From positions 981,039 through 1,045,038 of the forward strand of contig UESW01004010.1 of NCBI GenBank assembly GCA_900491605.1: a stretch of 64,000 bases of DNA. Reading direction: 5' to 3'. Below, piece after piece: positions 1-9,883 of this stretch. Source of the stretch: Calamus simplicifolius. Its lineage: Eukaryota > Streptophyta > Magnoliopsida > Arecales > Arecaceae. The notes beneath the pieces were generated by a model. It did not search any database. It was not told where the DNA came from and saw nothing but the letters and a program-made list of their open reading frames with translations. Made by a program: the position numbers and the translations under genes. Position 1 is the first letter of the stretch, and every line of letters starts with the position of its first letter.

Positions 1-2254
1 TGTAATGGAAAATGGAATTGAACATAATTTTTCTGCACCCAGAACACCTCAACAAAATGGAGTAGTAGAAAGAAAAACAGAACTTTAGAAGAAATGGCTC
101 GTACCATGTTGTGTGAAAGCAATCTCCCAAAATATTTTTGGGCTGAAGCAATTAACACTGCATGTTATGTTTTAAATCGTGCATTAATTAGACCTGTTTT
201 GAAAAAGACTCCTTATGAACTTTGGAAAGGAAGAAAACCTAATATCGGTTATTTTCATGTCTTTGGATGTCGCTGCTTTGTTTTGAATAACGGAAAAAAA
301 ATCTTGATAAATTTGATGCTAAATCTGACGAAGGGATTTTTCTTGGTTATTCATTGCATAGTAGAGCTTTTAGAGTTTTTAACAAAAAGACATTGGTAGT
401 TGAAGAATCTATTCATGTGATATTTGATGAAACTAATGATCTTCCCTTAAGGAAGAGAAAAGGTATAGTTGATGCAGATGAATTGAAGATCAACTCAAAG
501 ACATCACCTTGAAGGACAAAGATGAATCAGATACACAAGAGGTAAATGAAGAAAGCAATCCTAATCCACCTGAAGCCTCACAAGGTAATGATGACTTAGA
601 AAGAGGATGGAGGTATGTTCACAGTCACCCTAAAGATCAAATTATTGGTGAAATATCTCATGGAATTAGGACAAGATCGACATTTAGAGATACATATAAT
701 AACTTAGCATTTGTTTCTAAAATTGAACCTAAATGTTATGATGAAGCTAAGAATGATATTGATTGGTTAAATGCAATGCATGAAGAACTTAATCAATTTG
801 AAAGAAATAATGTTTGGACACTTATTGAAAGACCTAATGATTATCAAATTATTGGAACAAAATGGGTTTTCAGAAATAAGTTAGATGAACATGGTAACAT
901 AATAAGAAATAAAGCAAGACTAGTAGCTAAGGGTTATAATCAAGAAGAAGGAATTGATTTTGATGAAACATATGCCCCTGTTGCTAGATTAGAAGCTATC
1001 AGATTACTTCTTGCTGTTGCTTGTTTTATGAATTTTAAATTATATCAAATGGATGTTAAAAGCGCTTTCTTAAATGGATATATTGCTGAACAAGTATTTG
1101 TGGAACAGCCACCCGGTTTTGAAAATCACTTGTTTCCAAACCACGTATTTAAATTAAACAAAGCTTTGTATGGTTTGAAGCAAGCTCCCCGGGCTTGGTA
1201 TGAAAGATTAAGCAAGTTCTTGATTAGTAATAAATTCATTCGAGGAAATGTCGATACAACCTTATTTATTAAAAGACAAAATGATGATATTTTAATTATT
1301 CAAATCTATGTAGATGATATCATATTTGGTGCCACTAATGACTCGTTATGCAAAGATTTTGCTGAGCTTATGCAGGGAGAATTCGAGATGAGTATGATGG
1401 GAGAACTGAATTATTTTCTCGGACTCCAAATCAAGCAAAGCAATGACGGGATCTTCATAAGCCAATCCAAGTACATCAAGGAGATGATCAAAAAGTTTGG
1501 CATGGAGACATCTAAAAGTATCGGTACCCCTATGAGCTCATCTTGTAGAATTGATGCTTGTAATTCTGAAAAATCTGTAGATCTAAAACTTTATAGAGGA
1601 ATGATAGGATCTTTGTTATACTTAACTGCCAGTAGACCTGATATCTTGTTTAGTGTTTGCATGTGTGCCAGATATCAAGCTAATCCTAAAGAATCACACT
1701 TGCTTGCTGTTAAAAGAATATTTAAATATTTAAATGGAACTAAAAACTTAGGACTTTGGTATGACAGACAATCTAGCATTGACTTAATAGGATACACCGA
1801 TTCAGACTTTGCTGGATGTAAACTAGACAGAAAATCAACTAGTGGAACTTGCCAATTCCTAGGTGTTAACTTAATCTCATGGTTTAGCAAGAAGCAAACT
1901 TCAGTAGCATTGTCTACGGCCGAGGCCGAATACATTGCAGCTGGAAGTTGCTGTGCTCAAATTTTGTGGATTAAGCAGCAACTAGAGGATTATGGTATCA
2001 AACAAAAGGGAATACCAATAAAATGTGACAACACTAGTGCAATTTGTCTAACTAAAAATCCTATTCAACACTCTAGAACAAAACATATAGAAATCCGACA
2101 TCATTTTATTAGAGATCATGTTAATGATGGCAACATTGTATTGGAATTTGTAAACACTGAAAAACAACTCGCAGATATATTTACTAAACCTTTAGATGAA
2201 TCAAAATTTTATGAAATAAGAATGGAACTTGGAATGATTGATCCATCTAATTAA
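1..2254 (+). pseudogene. Copia pol remnant: integrase C-terminal part, RT, RNase H
   Basis: Encodes the end of the integrase (SAPRTPQQNGVVERK near the left edge, then NLPKYFWAEAINTACYVLNR), the RT and the RNase H. RT motifs in the 581-aa open segment at 509-2254 include SAFLNGYI, ALYGLKQAPRAWYERL and the catalytic YVDD (IYVDDIIFGAT). RNase H shows STAEAEYIAA and TKHIEIRHHFIRDH, ending in ADIFTKPL, the usual Copia pol C-terminus. The reading frame is broken near 75-80 (one A fewer than expected in an A run), near 290-300 (A run) and near 480-490. The 5' part is therefore a pseudogene, while the RT/RNase H block stays open to the TAA at 2254. It is closely related to S2 pol throughout. Confidence 0.93.
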
Positions 2255-2389
2255 TTAAGTAATCATGTTTGTGACACTTGTTTGTGATTGGACATCTTGA
2301 TTGAAATGTATTGATTATCTAATTCCATCTAAATCAATTAAATCTTTCATGAAAATTCCTTAGAATGACCTCAATGTTTTTGTCTTCTA

Positions 2390-2570
2390 GTGAGTAAGTT
2401 AGCTAGGTAGTTAACTACCCACATTCCTTTTTCATGAAAGCTTGTCCACTTTATTCCACGCCACCTATCCTTTTGACCTTTATCATGGGACTATTCAAGA
2501 AAGCTAACTAACCAGGTAACCATCCAGGCACCTGACAAGCTAGCTCTTTTGAATCCTCCCTATATAAGGG
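2390..2570 (+). promoter_or_regulatory. Pol-ORF3 spacer with TAGCTA motifs and TATA box (candidate ORF3 promoter)
   Basis: The 436-bp gap between pol and ORF3 contains clusters of the same GTTAGCT/AGCTAAC half-sites that fill the S1 LTR (about 2394-2426, 2500-2516, 2535-2547). They are followed by a TATA box, TATATAAGGGCC, at 2561. The ORF3 ATG is at 2691, 130 bp later. S2 has the same layout with a different motif and a TATA-like box 129 bp before its ORF3 ATG. Promoter activity is inferred from this layout. Confidence 0.5.
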
Positions 2571-2690
2571 CCAAATTCTTGACTCACACGTCTCCACCAA
2601 GAAAATTTCTCATTCCACTCGCCTCATTCCAAAAACGTCTCCTTCTTACTCTATTTTCATCAAGCTTCTTCCATCTTGTAGAGGAAAAGG

Positions 2691-4283
2691 ATGGCTCCAA
2701 AGAAGAAGGGTTCTCACTCAAGAGAAGACACAACGGATCTTCCTCGGAAAAATTCTTCTTCCTCCTCAAGATCTATATTTCCTTCTTTAACCACTCGATC
2801 TATTTCCAATGGAAGGTTAGTAGATTTCAGTTTCTTAGAAAAAGAGGGATTTAAAATAGGAAATCTCCTAGCTTCTCAAGGTTGGACTGACCTATTATCT
2901 ACTAGGAAACCTATTTATCCTACTCTTGTTTATGAATTTTATGAAAATATTAGTTTTGGTGATGGAACTATTTCTTCACTTGTTAAAAATGTTAAAATTA
3001 ATTTTAATAGTGATGTGCTAGGGTCAGCCCTAGGTATTCCATCCGATGGTGTCTTGACATATTTTCCTAGCGAAAGAAACTTTAAAATTGCTTCTATTTT
3101 GGGCTTAGAGGATGATAATGCTCATGTAGACAATCTTGATGCTAACATGTTGAATGTTGAGAATAGATTGCTACACAGTATTATTGCAAAGATATTTGCA
3201 CCTCGTGCCGGTTCATTTAATGCCATAACTGATAGGGACATAGGACTAATGTTTGACATATTAGAAGGAACTCCTTTAGATTTTCCAGAATTAATGATGG
3301 TTATAATGAAAGAAGCTGTAGGTAGATCCAAAGCCGCCTTGCCATACGGGATGTTTCTCACTTACGTATTTGAATTTCACAATGTGAAACTCAAAGGAGA
3401 AACTAGTGCATCATTGCGTCACACTGACATTTTTAATGCACACTCCCTACACCGTATGGACTATGCCAAACGTAATGGCATTTGGACCAAGATTAGAACC
3501 AGAACTGCTGATAAAACTATCTCTCAACCTACAAACTTAATTCCATCCGATCCTCCTCCACCAGTTTGTTCTCCTCCAAATTTCTTTAATTACGACTTCA
3601 ATCAACCTAATCAATTTTTAGCTGCTATGAATGAGTCAAACCCGTTTCTTAATGATCATCCGGACATTCCAGAATCTTCCACTCATTATACCAATCAAAA
3701 TCAAAATTCACCCCTTCCTACTGTTTTGATTAGTCAAGATCAAATCAAACAAATTGTTCATGATCTTTCCATTGCACTTTCAAATAGGAGTACCAGTGAT
3801 AGTAACTCTTCCGTCAACAATGACCTCTCCTTGGTACCCCATATTTCTTCTGTGTTTGAAACTCTTAATCATATGTCAACTATTGTGAAGCAACTTGTGC
3901 ATGATGTTAGTGTGCTCAACAGTCGTGTGTTCTTTCACAACGACACTTCAGTGGATTGTATTAAGAAAGACGTTGAGCAATTGAAATCCCAGTTTGAAGA
4001 TGTTGTAACCAAGGCTGAATGGGTAACACACCAGATGAGGACCAATGACAGCACAACGAAGGATGCCGCGAATGCTCTTGACCACCTGAATGCATCCACC
4101 GTGAAGATGAGCAATTTGCTGGAAATTCAGATTGGTCTTGCTGCTGCTTCTGCCCCTGGAGCTTCATTCTCTCATTCTCATCTTTGGACGCCGCCTTCTC
4201 AACCTAATGACGTACCCGGATCATCCACTCGACCTGAAGGCTCTTCCAAGCAACCTAAAGTCATATCTTCTGATGATGAATGA
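2691..4283 (+). CDS. Sirevirus ORF3: putative plant transposon-type protein, 530 aa, intact
   Basis: Intact 530-residue ORF downstream of pol. It starts MAPKKKGSHS and has a basic, serine-rich N-terminus (about residues 1-45). A globular domain follows (about 45-260) with landmarks LVDFSFLEKEGFKIGNLL, YPTLVYEFYENI, GIPSDG, RDIGLMFDILEG and LPYGMFLTYVFEF. Next comes a Pro/Asn-rich linker, then a helical, probably coiled-coil region (about 355-480) and a polar tail. The globular part resembles the family annotated as 'putative plant transposon protein' (recognised by eye). S2 carries the homologous ORF at 19348-20614. No membrane segment or signal peptide is evident, so it does not look like a classic envelope-like protein. 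The ATG at 2691 was chosen because S2 also starts with MAPK at the matching point and a TATA box lies 130 bp upstream. Function unknown. Confidence 0.85.
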   Translation: MAPKKKGSHSREDTTDLPRKNSSSSSRSIFPSLTTRSISNGRLVDFSFLEKEGFKIGNLLASQGWTDLLSTRKPIYPTLVYEFYENISFGDGTISSLVKNVKINFNSDVLGSALGIPSDGVLTYFPSERNFKIASILGLEDDNAHVDNLDANMLNVENRLLHSIIAKIFAPRAGSFNAITDRDIGLMFDILEGTPLDFPELMMVIMKEAVGRSKAALPYGMFLTYVFEFHNVKLKGETSASLRHTDIFNAHSLHRMDYAKRNGIWTKIRTRTADKTISQPTNLIPSDPPPPVCSPPNFFNYDFNQPNQFLAAMNESNPFLNDHPDIPESSTHYTNQNQNSPLPTVLISQDQIKQIVHDLSIALSNRSTSDSNSSVNNDLSLVPHISSVFETLNHMSTIVKQLVHDVSVLNSRVFFHNDTSVDCIKKDVEQLKSQFEDVVTKAEWVTHQMRTNDSTTKDAANALDHLNASTVKMSNLLEIQIGLAAASAPGASFSHSHLWTPPSQPNDVPGSSTRPEGSSKQPKVISSDDE

Positions 4284-4489
4284 TGATTGTATTCTATGTT
4301 TGATCTATGTTTCATGTCATGTAATATGTTTTCTATGAATGACTGAATTATGATTTCTGCTTGATATATTGTAATATGTTTTCTATGAATGACTGAATTA
4401 TGAACTATGCTTGAATTAATATATTGCATCTTCTCTTCATAAATTGTGTTGAATTATTGCATATTCTGAAAATTCATCTTTTTGATCAA

Positions 4490-4640
4490 TGACAAAAAGG
4501 GGGAGAAGAATAATGCATAAATTAAAATTTAGGGGAGAAGAATCACTTCATATATTCAGGGGAGATTATATTTTGAATATGTATGCTGAATGATTTATAA
4601 TAATTTTGTATGTTTTTGTCATCATCAAAAAGGGGGAGAT
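4490..4640 (+). other. Multiple polypurine tracts before the S1 3' LTR
   Basis: Four purine tracts occur within 150 bp: AAAAAGGGGGAGAAG (about 4495), TAGGGGAGAAG (about 4531), CAGGGGAGATT (about 4558) and AAAAAGGGGGAGAT ending at 4640, immediately before the LTR TG. The last one is the plus-strand primer site. Repeated tracts of this form are a known Sirevirus trait. Confidence 0.85.
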
Positions 4641-4809
4641 TGTTGACCCCTGAATTGATTTTGATGATTACAAAACAAATTAGGCCTGAATAAATTGTGA
4701 TATTACAAGAATATTCATGTATCTTACAAATTACAATTGTCAAGAATATTTCATGTGAAGTCTATTTTATATTGTTTAGAGTATAGAAATTAATTGCTTA
4801 CTAGAAGTG

Positions 4810-5970
4810 TTGCATGGTTTGTTAGCTAGCTTCCTTCATATGCTAGCTAACTATTTTTTCCTTCACTCTTTGTGCCAGCCGTGAGATTGAAATTTCTAGT
4901 TAACTAGGGAGCTAACTTGCCCCTTCCAAGGAGCTAACTTCTTTGTTTTGCAGGTTGGCTAGACAAATGAATTGGTTAACTAGTTAGCTGAGGAGCTAAC
5001 TTGTTTATCCTCCCATTGTTCTTCCTGTTGCTGGCCGAATGCTTTTGAAAATAAGTTAGCTAGGAAGCTAACTTCCCTTCTTGCTGGCCGGTTTCTTCTC
5101 TTTGGAAAGCTAGCTTGTTTCCTCATATTTTCTCCTTGGCCGAATGCCTTGTTGAAGCAGTTAGCTTGCAAGCTAACTTGTTTCATCCATTCCATCTTAC
5201 GTAGCATGAAAACTCCTTGTTATAGCTAGCTATGTGTTAGCTATCTTTTCATCCAGTTAGCTAACAAGCTAACTAGCTTTTTGCATGATAGAATACCTTT
5301 TAAAATAGCTAGCTGGTTAGTTAACTTCTTTCCTCCCTTTTCAAATCAGCCGCATGGTTTTTATAATAAGTTAGCTCACAAGCTAACTATCTTTTTATCA
5401 TGGCTTCACACCTTTATGGATAGCTAACTTATGAGTTAGCTGGATGACAAGAATTCCTTTTCATGAAACCATCTCCCGTAGCTTTTATTGAGAAAGCTAG
5501 CTTACAAGCTAACCATCTTTTCATGATTCCCTTTGGGAGTTAGCTTATAAGCTAACTATCTTTATTGTTTTCATGGCTTGGGAGTTAGCTATTTTTGTCA
5601 TGAATAGGTTTGCCTTTTATCTAGTTAGCTCATAAGCTAACTATCTTTTGCATGACTCCCTACACTTTTTAAATAGCTAACTAGTAAGTTAGCTAGATTT
5701 TAAAAGTTGACCTTCATGAAAGGATTCCACCGTGCATTTTTGAAAATAAGCTAGCTTACAAGCTAACTTGCTCTCTCTTTTTACATGCTATGAGTGGCTC
5801 CAAGCTAGCTATTCTTGAACGATTTTCACCCAAACCGTATGACTCCTTGAGAGAGCTAGCTAACAAGCTAGCTCCCTTGCATTGTTGGTTTGAGGGCTGA
5901 TCACTTCAGCCGTGGGATTTTGGAACCTAGCTAGCTAGCTTGGGAGAAAAGCTAGCTTACTGGTTTCTCT
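4810..5970 (+). repeat. Array of near-palindromic GTTAGCTAAC half-sites in S1 LTR
   Basis: More than thirty GTTAGCT or AGCTAAC half-sites in about 1.15 kb. Many are paired as inverted repeats such as GTTAGCTAACAAGCTAAC or AGTTAGCTCATAAGCTAACT, separated by 20-60 bp of low-similarity pyrimidine-rich sequence. The array lies upstream of the LTR TATA-like box. The same half-sites recur in the pol-ORF3 spacer at 2394-2547. Confidence 0.9.
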
Positions 5971-6256
5971 TTTTCCCATTGTTGGCCGGACGTTTCTCTT
6001 TGGGAGTTGCTGAAAATTTATTTCAGCCAACTTGTTTTAATGCTTACTCTCTCTCTCTCATTTAATGCTCTTTCTCTCTCTCATTTCTATTTTGATGAAT
6101 GCTGACCGTTTCCTTTTGATTATGGACAGGAATCCCTCACTAGCAATGGGTTTAATGCTTTCATCATTTGGGAAAATATTTCAAACGGTTTTATTTCTTC
6201 CCGTTTTTCTTTTCTTCTATTTACCAATGAATCTAACGGATAGTTTTTTGATTGGT

Positions 6257-6267
6257 TTAAATAGAGA
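6257..6267 (+). promoter_or_regulatory. TATA-like box in S1 LTR
   Basis: TTTAAATAGAG about 290 bp downstream of the motif array and in the 3' half of the LTR, the usual place for the U3/R boundary. It is assigned by position relative to the arrays and TATA boxes of S2 and S3. Confidence 0.45.
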
Positions 6268-6598
6268 TGTTCAGAAGAAAACCTTGACGAATCTCTTACA
6301 TTTTTGACACATCAAGAATACAAAAGAGAGAAAAGAAAGAAATCAAAAGAGAGTGCTTATTGCTTACAATTTTTCGGATCTTGAGAAGCAAGTCTTTGTG
6401 CTGCGAAGTTTCATCCTTCAACACTTGCTCAAAAATCGTCCAAGCCTTTGAAGCAAGATTCAAATCTCAGCTGCGTCGACATTCTACATTTGCTTCTAAA
6501 AATTGTAAAGTTCTTATTTGAATATCTGCTCATATTTGGAGCTATCTGTTATTCTTTGATAAATCTTGTATTAGGGTTAGAGATAACCCTAGTTTCTT

Positions 6599-6757
6599 GA
6601 TTGGTTTCCTTGTACCATTAAAACAAGAGGACTAGCCGGGAAGGCTAGGGGATTGGCTTCCTTGTGCCAGTAAAACAAGAGGACTAGCCGGGAAGGCTAG
6701 GGGATTTGGCTGCCTTGTGCCGTGAAAACAAGAGGACTAGCCGGGGAAGGCTAGGGG
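6599..6757 (+). repeat. Three tandem copies of a ~52-bp unit in the S1 LTR
   Basis: Three consecutive units each contain AAAACAAGAGGACTAGCCGG followed by GAAGGCTAGGG, spaced 52-54 bp. They sit between the presumed TATA box and the LTR 3' end, so they would be in the transcribed leader. Confidence 0.85.
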
Positions 6758-7030
6758 TTGTAATCGTTGTGATACGATTAGTGAAATTCCCAAAGGGTTT
6801 TTGGGGAGTGGATGTAGGAGCCGAGTTTGGCACCGAACCACTATAAACCCTGCTGTGTTTGTGTTTGATTGATCTGTGTATTTTCTATTTTGTGCACTCC
6901 ACTACACCGCTGCAAATTAACTTTTGATTAAGCACATATCTGCGTTAGTCAATATCATCCATTGAATTAATTTTTAAAATACCCAATTCACCCCCCTCTT
7001 GGGTTACTACATCTGGGCAACACTGTAGAA

Positions 7031-7459
7031 TTGGAACACCGTGCATTTTGGGCCATCAAGAAATTTAATTATAATATAAAAAATGCAGGTGTCCATAGAA
7101 AACTTCAATTGAATGAGTTAGAAGAGCTACAAAATGATGCATATGAGAGCTCAAAAATTTATAAAGAAAGAACCAAAGCATATCATGACAAATTTATTAG
7201 TAGAAAAATTTTTGAACCAAATCAAAAAGTATGGCTTTACAATTCAAGATTACATATTTTCCCTGGAAAACTTCGTTCATGATGGAATGGACCTTTTATA
7301 GTAACTAAAGTATTTCCCCATGGAGCTGTAGAGCTTAAAGACCCCAAGCAGGGAAATACATTCAAAGTAAATGGCCAACATTTGAAACCATATATAGAAG
7401 AAATTAAGGATGAAGAAGTTATTGAATCAATTGATCTTGTGAACCCAACATTATCATAA
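7031..7459 (+). pseudogene. Athila-type integrase C-terminal region with one nonsense codon
   Basis: Translation shows HRAFWAIKKFNYNIKNAG, LNELEELQNDAYESSKIYKE and, after a stop at about 7280, WNGPFIVTKVFPHGAVEL and HLKPYIEE. This is the end of an Athila-like integrase with its GPF/Y-type chromoregion. The internal TGA replaces the Arg normally found before W-x-GPF, and the frame continues to the TAA at 7457-7459. The start at 7023 is the S1 insertion point, not a gene start. Confidence 0.85.
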
Positions 7460-8547
7460 TAAGTAGCACAGTCTGGCTAAAGACTTTAAACTTAGCACTC
7501 TTGGGAGGCAACCCAGTTTAGTAGTTATTTTTAACTTTCTATTCTTTTAGTATGTTCTTTTAGTATGACCAGAGAAGAGCAACATAAGCAGATTGAAAGA
7601 AGATGGCAATAATGAAATGTCCAACCTTCAAATACTCTACCAGGTAGTATCTTTCCTTAAAATTAATTTTCCATCAGGACAATGGAAATTAAGTTGGGGA
7701 GAGGAAAAAGAATAAGTAAATCCTTGAGTAAAACTATAATCAGATGTGTGTACCAAATTCTGTCTCGATTTAAAGTTAATCAAGCAGTCTATTAATGATT
7801 AATGGTTAGATTATTTTTGAGATACTGAGGAATAAATTATTAAGAAAACCTAATAAAAGGTAGGGTTTAGCCCAGAAAAATTTTTAGAATAATTTCAGAC
7901 CCTCCTGACCACTAATCTTAATAGTACAATCTACTTAATAAGGGTATGGGTGAAAATGTCATGTTTAAAAAAAATCTCTCTTAAAGTTAATAAATTAGAT
8001 TCTTAACATCTTTCACTAAGTAACAGAGCCCTGTCACCTAAGAAAGTGATGTTGTTCGCGTAAAAAGGTGAGAATGTAAAAGAACCTAAGTAGAGTCAGT
8101 CCTACCTAAAGCCTTTTTGACTCGAGTCAGTAAGTCCGAGGGATGTTTTACACCTAATGCCCTAAAACTAATTAGTTTGGGAGCCATTGGCCTAAAGCTC
8201 GCTACAAGGGTTAATTAGAAAGCAAGGGATTAGGACATTGCACTGACTTTACAAATAAATAAATAAATAAGAAAACTAAAGTATAAAAGACATTACACCC
8301 AACCCAAATTAAGTTAGAAGACTTAATTAGAGAAGTGAAAAGTTGGTGAAGGAAGACTTCTATTCTTATGGACTACATTTTATCACTAAATGGGTAAACT
8401 TAATAATCCAATAAAGTACCTCCCTTATGATCTAACCAGAAATTTTTAAGGACTGTAAGATAACTATCAATTCTTGGACTAGCTTGGTACATATTTCTAA
8501 ATTTTCTTATTTGCTCGAGGACAAGTAAGATTCAAGTTGAGGAAGAG
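7460..8547 (+). other. Athila-type 3' spacer and polypurine tract
   Basis: Non-coding spacer with the conserved post-pol string CTTGGGAGGCAACCCA at about 7500 and GCTCGAGGACAAGTAAG at about 8514. These are typical of Athila/Tat elements between pol and the 3' LTR. It ends in a decayed polypurine tract, AAGTTGAGGAAGAG (to 8547). No further ORF is recognisable here. Confidence 0.7.
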
Positions 8548-9883
8548 TGATAAACGCATAAATAATTATCACTAAATCTATTAATTAATAATTCAATGTA
8601 CCTATTAATATTTAATATTTTAATATTTTATATATTTTAGGTAAAACCTTATCAATTTAAAGAGCTCGATTTTAGAAATTTAACGATGCAAAAGACACTC
8701 GAATCGGACTTAAAACGAGCTCAAAATTAATTTTATAAGGACTTAGCACGTATTTTAAAGCAAAGTCGGCAAACCCAGTGCCGACTTCATCATCTTCTCA
8801 ACAGAAATTTCCTTATTTGTCTCATGATTCTTCTCCTATTCAAATTCAATCTTTTCCTCCACCAATTAAGGAATAATTTGGATAGAAAATTATCAAATTG
8901 GAAGATTAAAATTCATATGGAATGAATTTCGATATTATCCACAATATCTCCGGGATTTTCTCTGTGCCGTGTCGTTGCTTCTTCGCGTCATCTCTGATAT
9001 GGCAAAAGAATCTCGTTGCTTCTCCGCATCTGGGCCGCGTCCAGACTTCTACAAATAGCAGCAAGGAGGCTTCATTTGGGAGAGAGCTCTCGTATGGTGT
9101 CCATCCCAGGGGGTGTTCGTGCCGTGGAGAAGAGGAGAGGAGCTCTATTCCATCCGTGGAGAAGAGGAGCTCTGTTCTTCCTCAATCGGGGAGTTCTCGT
9201 GTGGTGGCTTGGAGTTTGCAGGAGGAAGAATGGAAGATCTGTTTGTGGGAGTCAGGGAGAGCAATTTGGAGTCTTCAAGAGCCATCCGTGGATTCGTGAG
9301 GCATCCGTCCGGCTGTTATGTGTCCGTGGAAGGTTGCTTTGTTCCAGACTGCCATCCGTGAGATGTCCATGGAGGTTTCTATTGGAGGAGCAGAGGCTCT
9401 GCAATCGTGCTTTGTTCGTCTGTTCACAGAGGTCGTGATCCGTCCGTGGTTCATGGATGTCTGTTTGGAGGCATTTGCAGAAAGTCTTCACTCCGGTTCA
9501 ATCTGTCTTCAACCCGGTTCAGTCCGTCTTTGGTTTGATTTAGGAAAAATTTATTCTTTTGTTGCCTTCTTAATGTTATAACTTTTTAGTTTATATGAAA
9601 TAAAGTTTCTATTCATGTTTAATTATTATTAAATTATATTTAGATGGAAATAATTTTAGACTTATCTATTCTTAAAAGGGCGGGCCGTGATCTACGGGTA
9701 CGGGCCATGCTCTTATAAGATAGACCATATCTTGATTATTTTGCATTATTGATAATCTATTTAGTTAAATTTATAAATTTATTTCAAGATAATCGCTAAA
9801 GTCCCTGTGGAATTGATCCCTTACTCTCACTATTCTATTAGTAAAATTAAGGTATTTTAATCATTGCACTACGACACGCGTCA
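8548..9883 (+). repeat. 3' LTR of gypsy A (1,336 bp)
   Basis: Starts TGATAAACGCATAAAT right after the polypurine tract and ends ACGACACGCGTCA, both typical of Athila LTRs. Beyond 9883 the sequence is gypsy B pol in the opposite orientation. The ORFs at about 8920-9580 are overlapping frames in a GC-richer patch of this LTR and match nothing I recognise. Confidence 0.8.

Larger units (their letters stand above)
1..7022 (+). mobile_element. Sirevirus (Ty1/copia) S1, 5'-truncated by the window
   Basis: Retrotransposon entering from the left edge. Visible order: end of integrase, RT, RNase H, spacer, ORF3, several polypurine tracts, 3' LTR. PR-IN-RT-RH order and the RT/RNase H motifs are Copia. 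The extra ORF after pol and the multiple polypurine tracts of the AAAGGGGGAGA type are Sirevirus hallmarks (family knowledge). The 3' LTR ends at 7022, and Athila-like integrase sequence resumes directly after it, so S1 inserted into gypsy A. The left LTR and the matching target duplication lie outside the window. It is the same lineage as S2 (17255-27430) but a different family: LTR length and LTR motif differ. Confidence 0.93.
4641..7022 (+). repeat. 3' LTR of S1 (2,382 bp)
   Basis: Starts TGTTGACCCCTG directly after the polypurine tract and ends CTGGGCAACA, the same termini as S2 and S3. It contains a long TAGCTA motif array (4810-5970), a TATA-like box near 6257, a three-copy repeat (6599-6757) and the conserved 3' end CACCCCCCTCTTGGGTT. 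The following five bases are CTGTA, the expected position of the target duplication. The partner copy is off-window. Confidence 0.88.
7023..9883 (+). mobile_element. Athila-like Ty3/gypsy element A, 3' part
   Basis: Remaining 3' portion of a Gypsy element: integrase C-terminal end, long 3' untranslated spacer, polypurine tract and one LTR. The left part lies beyond S1, outside the window. Its right end abuts gypsy B internal sequence in the opposite orientation, so A inserted into B. Confidence 0.82.

Noticed and set aside
2691..4283. Envelope-like glycoprotein gene in S1
   Set aside because: Position fits the env-like ORF described in some Sireviruses, but there is no signal peptide, transmembrane segment or glycoprotein feature. 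The sequence looks like a soluble domain plus a coiled coil.
8922..9581. Overlapping ORFs of 80-140 codons in gypsy A LTR
   Set aside because: Four frames on both strands overlap in a GC-richer patch inside an LTR, with no domain.
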